Shown here: in pieces, positions 13,716 to 15,323 of the stretch
Numbering within the stretch: the first letter of the stretch is position 1
How the letters are laid out: every line of letters begins with the position of its first letter
Assembly (NCBI GenBank): GCA_049589355.1
Contig: JBAWAP010000243.1
Coordinates: 1-15,323, forward strand
Reading direction: 5' to 3'
Length of the DNA stretch: 15,323 nucleotides
Source of the DNA: JBAWAP01 sp049589355
GTDB taxonomy: Bacteria; Chloroflexota; Anaerolineae; VGOG01
The notes under the pieces: model-generated
Told to the model about the DNA's origin: nothing
The model's database searches: none
Seen by the model: the letters and a program-made list of their open reading frames with translations, nothing else
Position numbers and translations under genes: made by a program

Positions 13716-15323
13716 CTAAGTTGTGCCATATGTGGGCATTGAAACAAGATTCTTATGAGCAACAGAAAGAAATTCAGAGAAGTGTTTGTGATAATAAGCG
13801 TCAGTAGAAGCGTAATCTAACATTCCCTCCTGGCCTTCTCTTTTGAATTGCTTCTCTAGTATCCAGAATGCTAATGCCTCAGCAATGACCTCAGCAAGAA
13901 CTGTATGATAAAGTGGAGAATCTGTTCCAGAATACTTCTCTCCAGTTGGCTCTCCTAAGTATCTTCTGATCGAAGGATGTTCCGCCGCAATCAACAAGAG
14001 ATACGGGTTTTCAGTGTCCCACTTGTATCTTACTGCTCCAAAATAATCTTCAACCGGTCTAAAATCCAATTTCACTCCGCTTACAGGTGGACGTTCTTCA
14101 ACTACGACATGAGTCTCTGCGGGCTCGAAACCTTCCATGCGAGCTGTTACTTTGCCCTTTACCTTTAATTGCCGTCCTTGAACTCTAATCTTGCCCATGA
14201 ATACTCCTGGCATATCAGTTTTGCGTAGTCTACACCTTCCCCCACCCTTTACAACCACTTCGAGGTGATCGGAGACAATTTCTGCAATGATTTGATTGCC
14301 CAATTCAGTGTCAGTTTTGAGCCGTAGGCCCAGGGTTTTTTCCTTATTGATTCTCAAATGATATAGAGGTTTCTCAAAAGAGAGACCATCGGGTAACTCG
14401 GGAGGGGGTGGTGGTTCAACAACTTTCACAAGTACCACATTGTTATAGCTACCGTAGTAGACTTCAACTAATTCTTCTGTGCCAACCTCATAACCCTCTA
14501 CAGTAAAGGTAGTCCTTCCAACTCTATCGTCCTCAAAGGACTTTCTCACGAATACTGGCGATCTGCGAACCCCAACACTATCAGGGTTGCTGCTAATAAC
14601 GTCTACTGGTAGGGACTCATCCAGAGTTTCATAGTGTTTCACCACAACAGAAAACGTTTTGGGCTGATTCACGATAATGGGCTGTTCTTCAGGTGGAATG
14701 ATGTGCAATCCTATACCGAGCTTCTTAATTCGAGGGTCATCAACGCTTACTGTGATGATCTCCTCATCCAGTTCGTCTAATTTCTCCTCGAAAACCTTTG
14801 AAATCTCCTTAGAAAGGCCATCTAATTTCCTCTCCAGGCTTTTATCCGTAACATCTCGTTTTGGGGGTTCCTCAGCGGCTTTTAAGTCCTCGATGAGAGG
14901 TTGCAAGATCTCTTTCGATTTCTTGTAGAGCACCTGTGTAAAAGGGTGTTCGGCGATTAGTCCGTCACGGAATGGATCCAGCAATCTTATGGGATTGTCT
15001 GTTGGATGGTCGGGGTGATCAGGACTTGCTTCCTCGCGGTCGTCATATTCGCGAATCAGTCTATCAATGAACTCACAATGTAGTTCGCCTGTGAATCTCC
15101 AGGCGAAAGGTTCTGATTCAAGGCCAAAATAAGTGCAATCGTGTATAGCTGCTGTGCTTTTGACCAAAATACCTTCTCGATAGGGAGAACGAGGAGAACT
15201 TTCAAAAGGAGTTTCATGTCTGCGGATAACAAGATGGGCTTTTGCGTAAGGGTAATTAGGAATTGTAAGATCCTCATCAAATATAACTTCGCCTATAGGA
15301 AACCTATAGATAAGCAGGTCTTC
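13716..15323 (-). CDS. C-terminal part of a large multidomain protein, possibly a GHKL-type ATPase (5' end outside window)
   Basis: The frame is open to the window edge: 535 codons are visible, and the TTG at 15167 is not a real start because coding continues upstream (YREGILVKSTAAIHDCTYFG). Visible parts in order are a globular segment with EPFAWRFTGELHCEFIDRLI; a charged coiled-coil-like stretch (KSLERKLDGLSKEISKVFEE); two Ig-like beta segments separated by a PPPPPELPDG linker; and a helical end with ENPYLLLIAAEHPSIRRYLG and a long amphipathic helix. This order resembles the tails of bacterial Hsp90/MORC-like GHKL ATPases, but the ATPase domain itself would be upstream and cannot be seen. 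Base composition is clearly more A+T-rich than the nuo genes, suggesting transfer. It is 26 nt upstream of the TIR-like gene. Confidence 0.55.
   Translation of the reverse strand, partial: EDLLIYRFPIGEVIFDEDLTIPNYPYAKAHLVIRRHETPFESSPRSPYREGILVKSTAAIHDCTYFGLESEPFAWRFTGELHCEFIDRLIREYDDREEASPDHPDHPTDNPIRLLDPFRDGLIAEHPFTQVLYKKSKEILQPLIEDLKAAEEPPKRDVTDKSLERKLDGLSKEISKVFEEKLDELDEEIITVSVDDPRIKKLGIGLHIIPPEEQPIIVNQPKTFSVVVKHYETLDESLPVDVISSNPDSVGVRRSPVFVRKSFEDDRVGRTTFTVEGYEVGTEELVEVYYGSYNNVVLVKVVEPPPPPELPDGLSFEKPLYHLRINKEKTLGLRLKTDTELGNQIIAEIVSDHLEVVVKGGGRCRLRKTDMPGVFMGKIRVQGRQLKVKGKVTARMEGFEPAETHVVVEERPPVSGVKLDFRPVEDYFGAVRYKWDTENPYLLLIAAEHPSIRRYLGEPTGEKYSGTDSPLYHTVLAEVIAEALAFWILEKQFKREGQEGMLDYASTDAYYHKHFSEFLSVAHKNLVSMPTYGTT

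Overview
The window is dominated by one long leftward (minus-strand) gene block encoding respiratory complex I (NADH:quinone oxidoreductase). In transcription order it holds nuoF, nuoG, nuoH, nuoI, nuoJ, nuoK, nuoL, nuoM and nuoN (about 11.73 kb down to 0.46 kb). The genes are G+C-rich with AT-rich linkers. Almost every linker carries short 7-nt tandem repeats of the caaantt / ccaatnt / ttgacgt kind. Such linkers are common in environmental Chloroflexota (Anaerolineae-like) and some cyanobacteria. I infer a Chloroflexota-like bacterium with modest confidence, because no rRNA or taxonomic marker is present.

Layout. 1-461: non-coding, with the right half of one integron attC-like site at the very edge, a complete attC-like imperfect palindrome at about 231-354, and a hairpin terminator at 404-437. 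462-11726: nuoN to nuoF, all minus strand, tightly packed. 11727-12001: intergenic, with small palindromes and a convincing minus-strand terminator. 12002-12409: a small lipoprotein of the chagasin/I42 cysteine-protease inhibitor family. 12410-12597: intergenic, with a second attC-like bulged hairpin. 12598-13689: a protein with an N-terminal TIR-like/nucleoside deoxyribosyltransferase-like domain and a C-terminal beta-rich domain. 13716-15323 (running off the edge): the C-terminal part of a large multidomain protein that resembles the tails of GHKL (Hsp90/MORC-like) ATPases.

How it works together. NuoF and NuoG form most of the NADH-oxidising arm, NuoI carries two 4Fe-4S clusters towards quinone, and NuoH, J, K, L, M and N form the proton-pumping membrane arm. 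nuoA-E are not here, so the rest of complex I (including NuoE, the partner of NuoF) must be encoded elsewhere. The terminator at 11887-11909 suggests that nuoF-N has its own promoter. The right-hand end is visibly more A+T-rich, and its two-gene unit (large protein, 26-nt gap, TIR-like protein) looks like a horizontally acquired conflict or defence module. This is the most interesting unexplained part of the window, but its upstream end is cut off.
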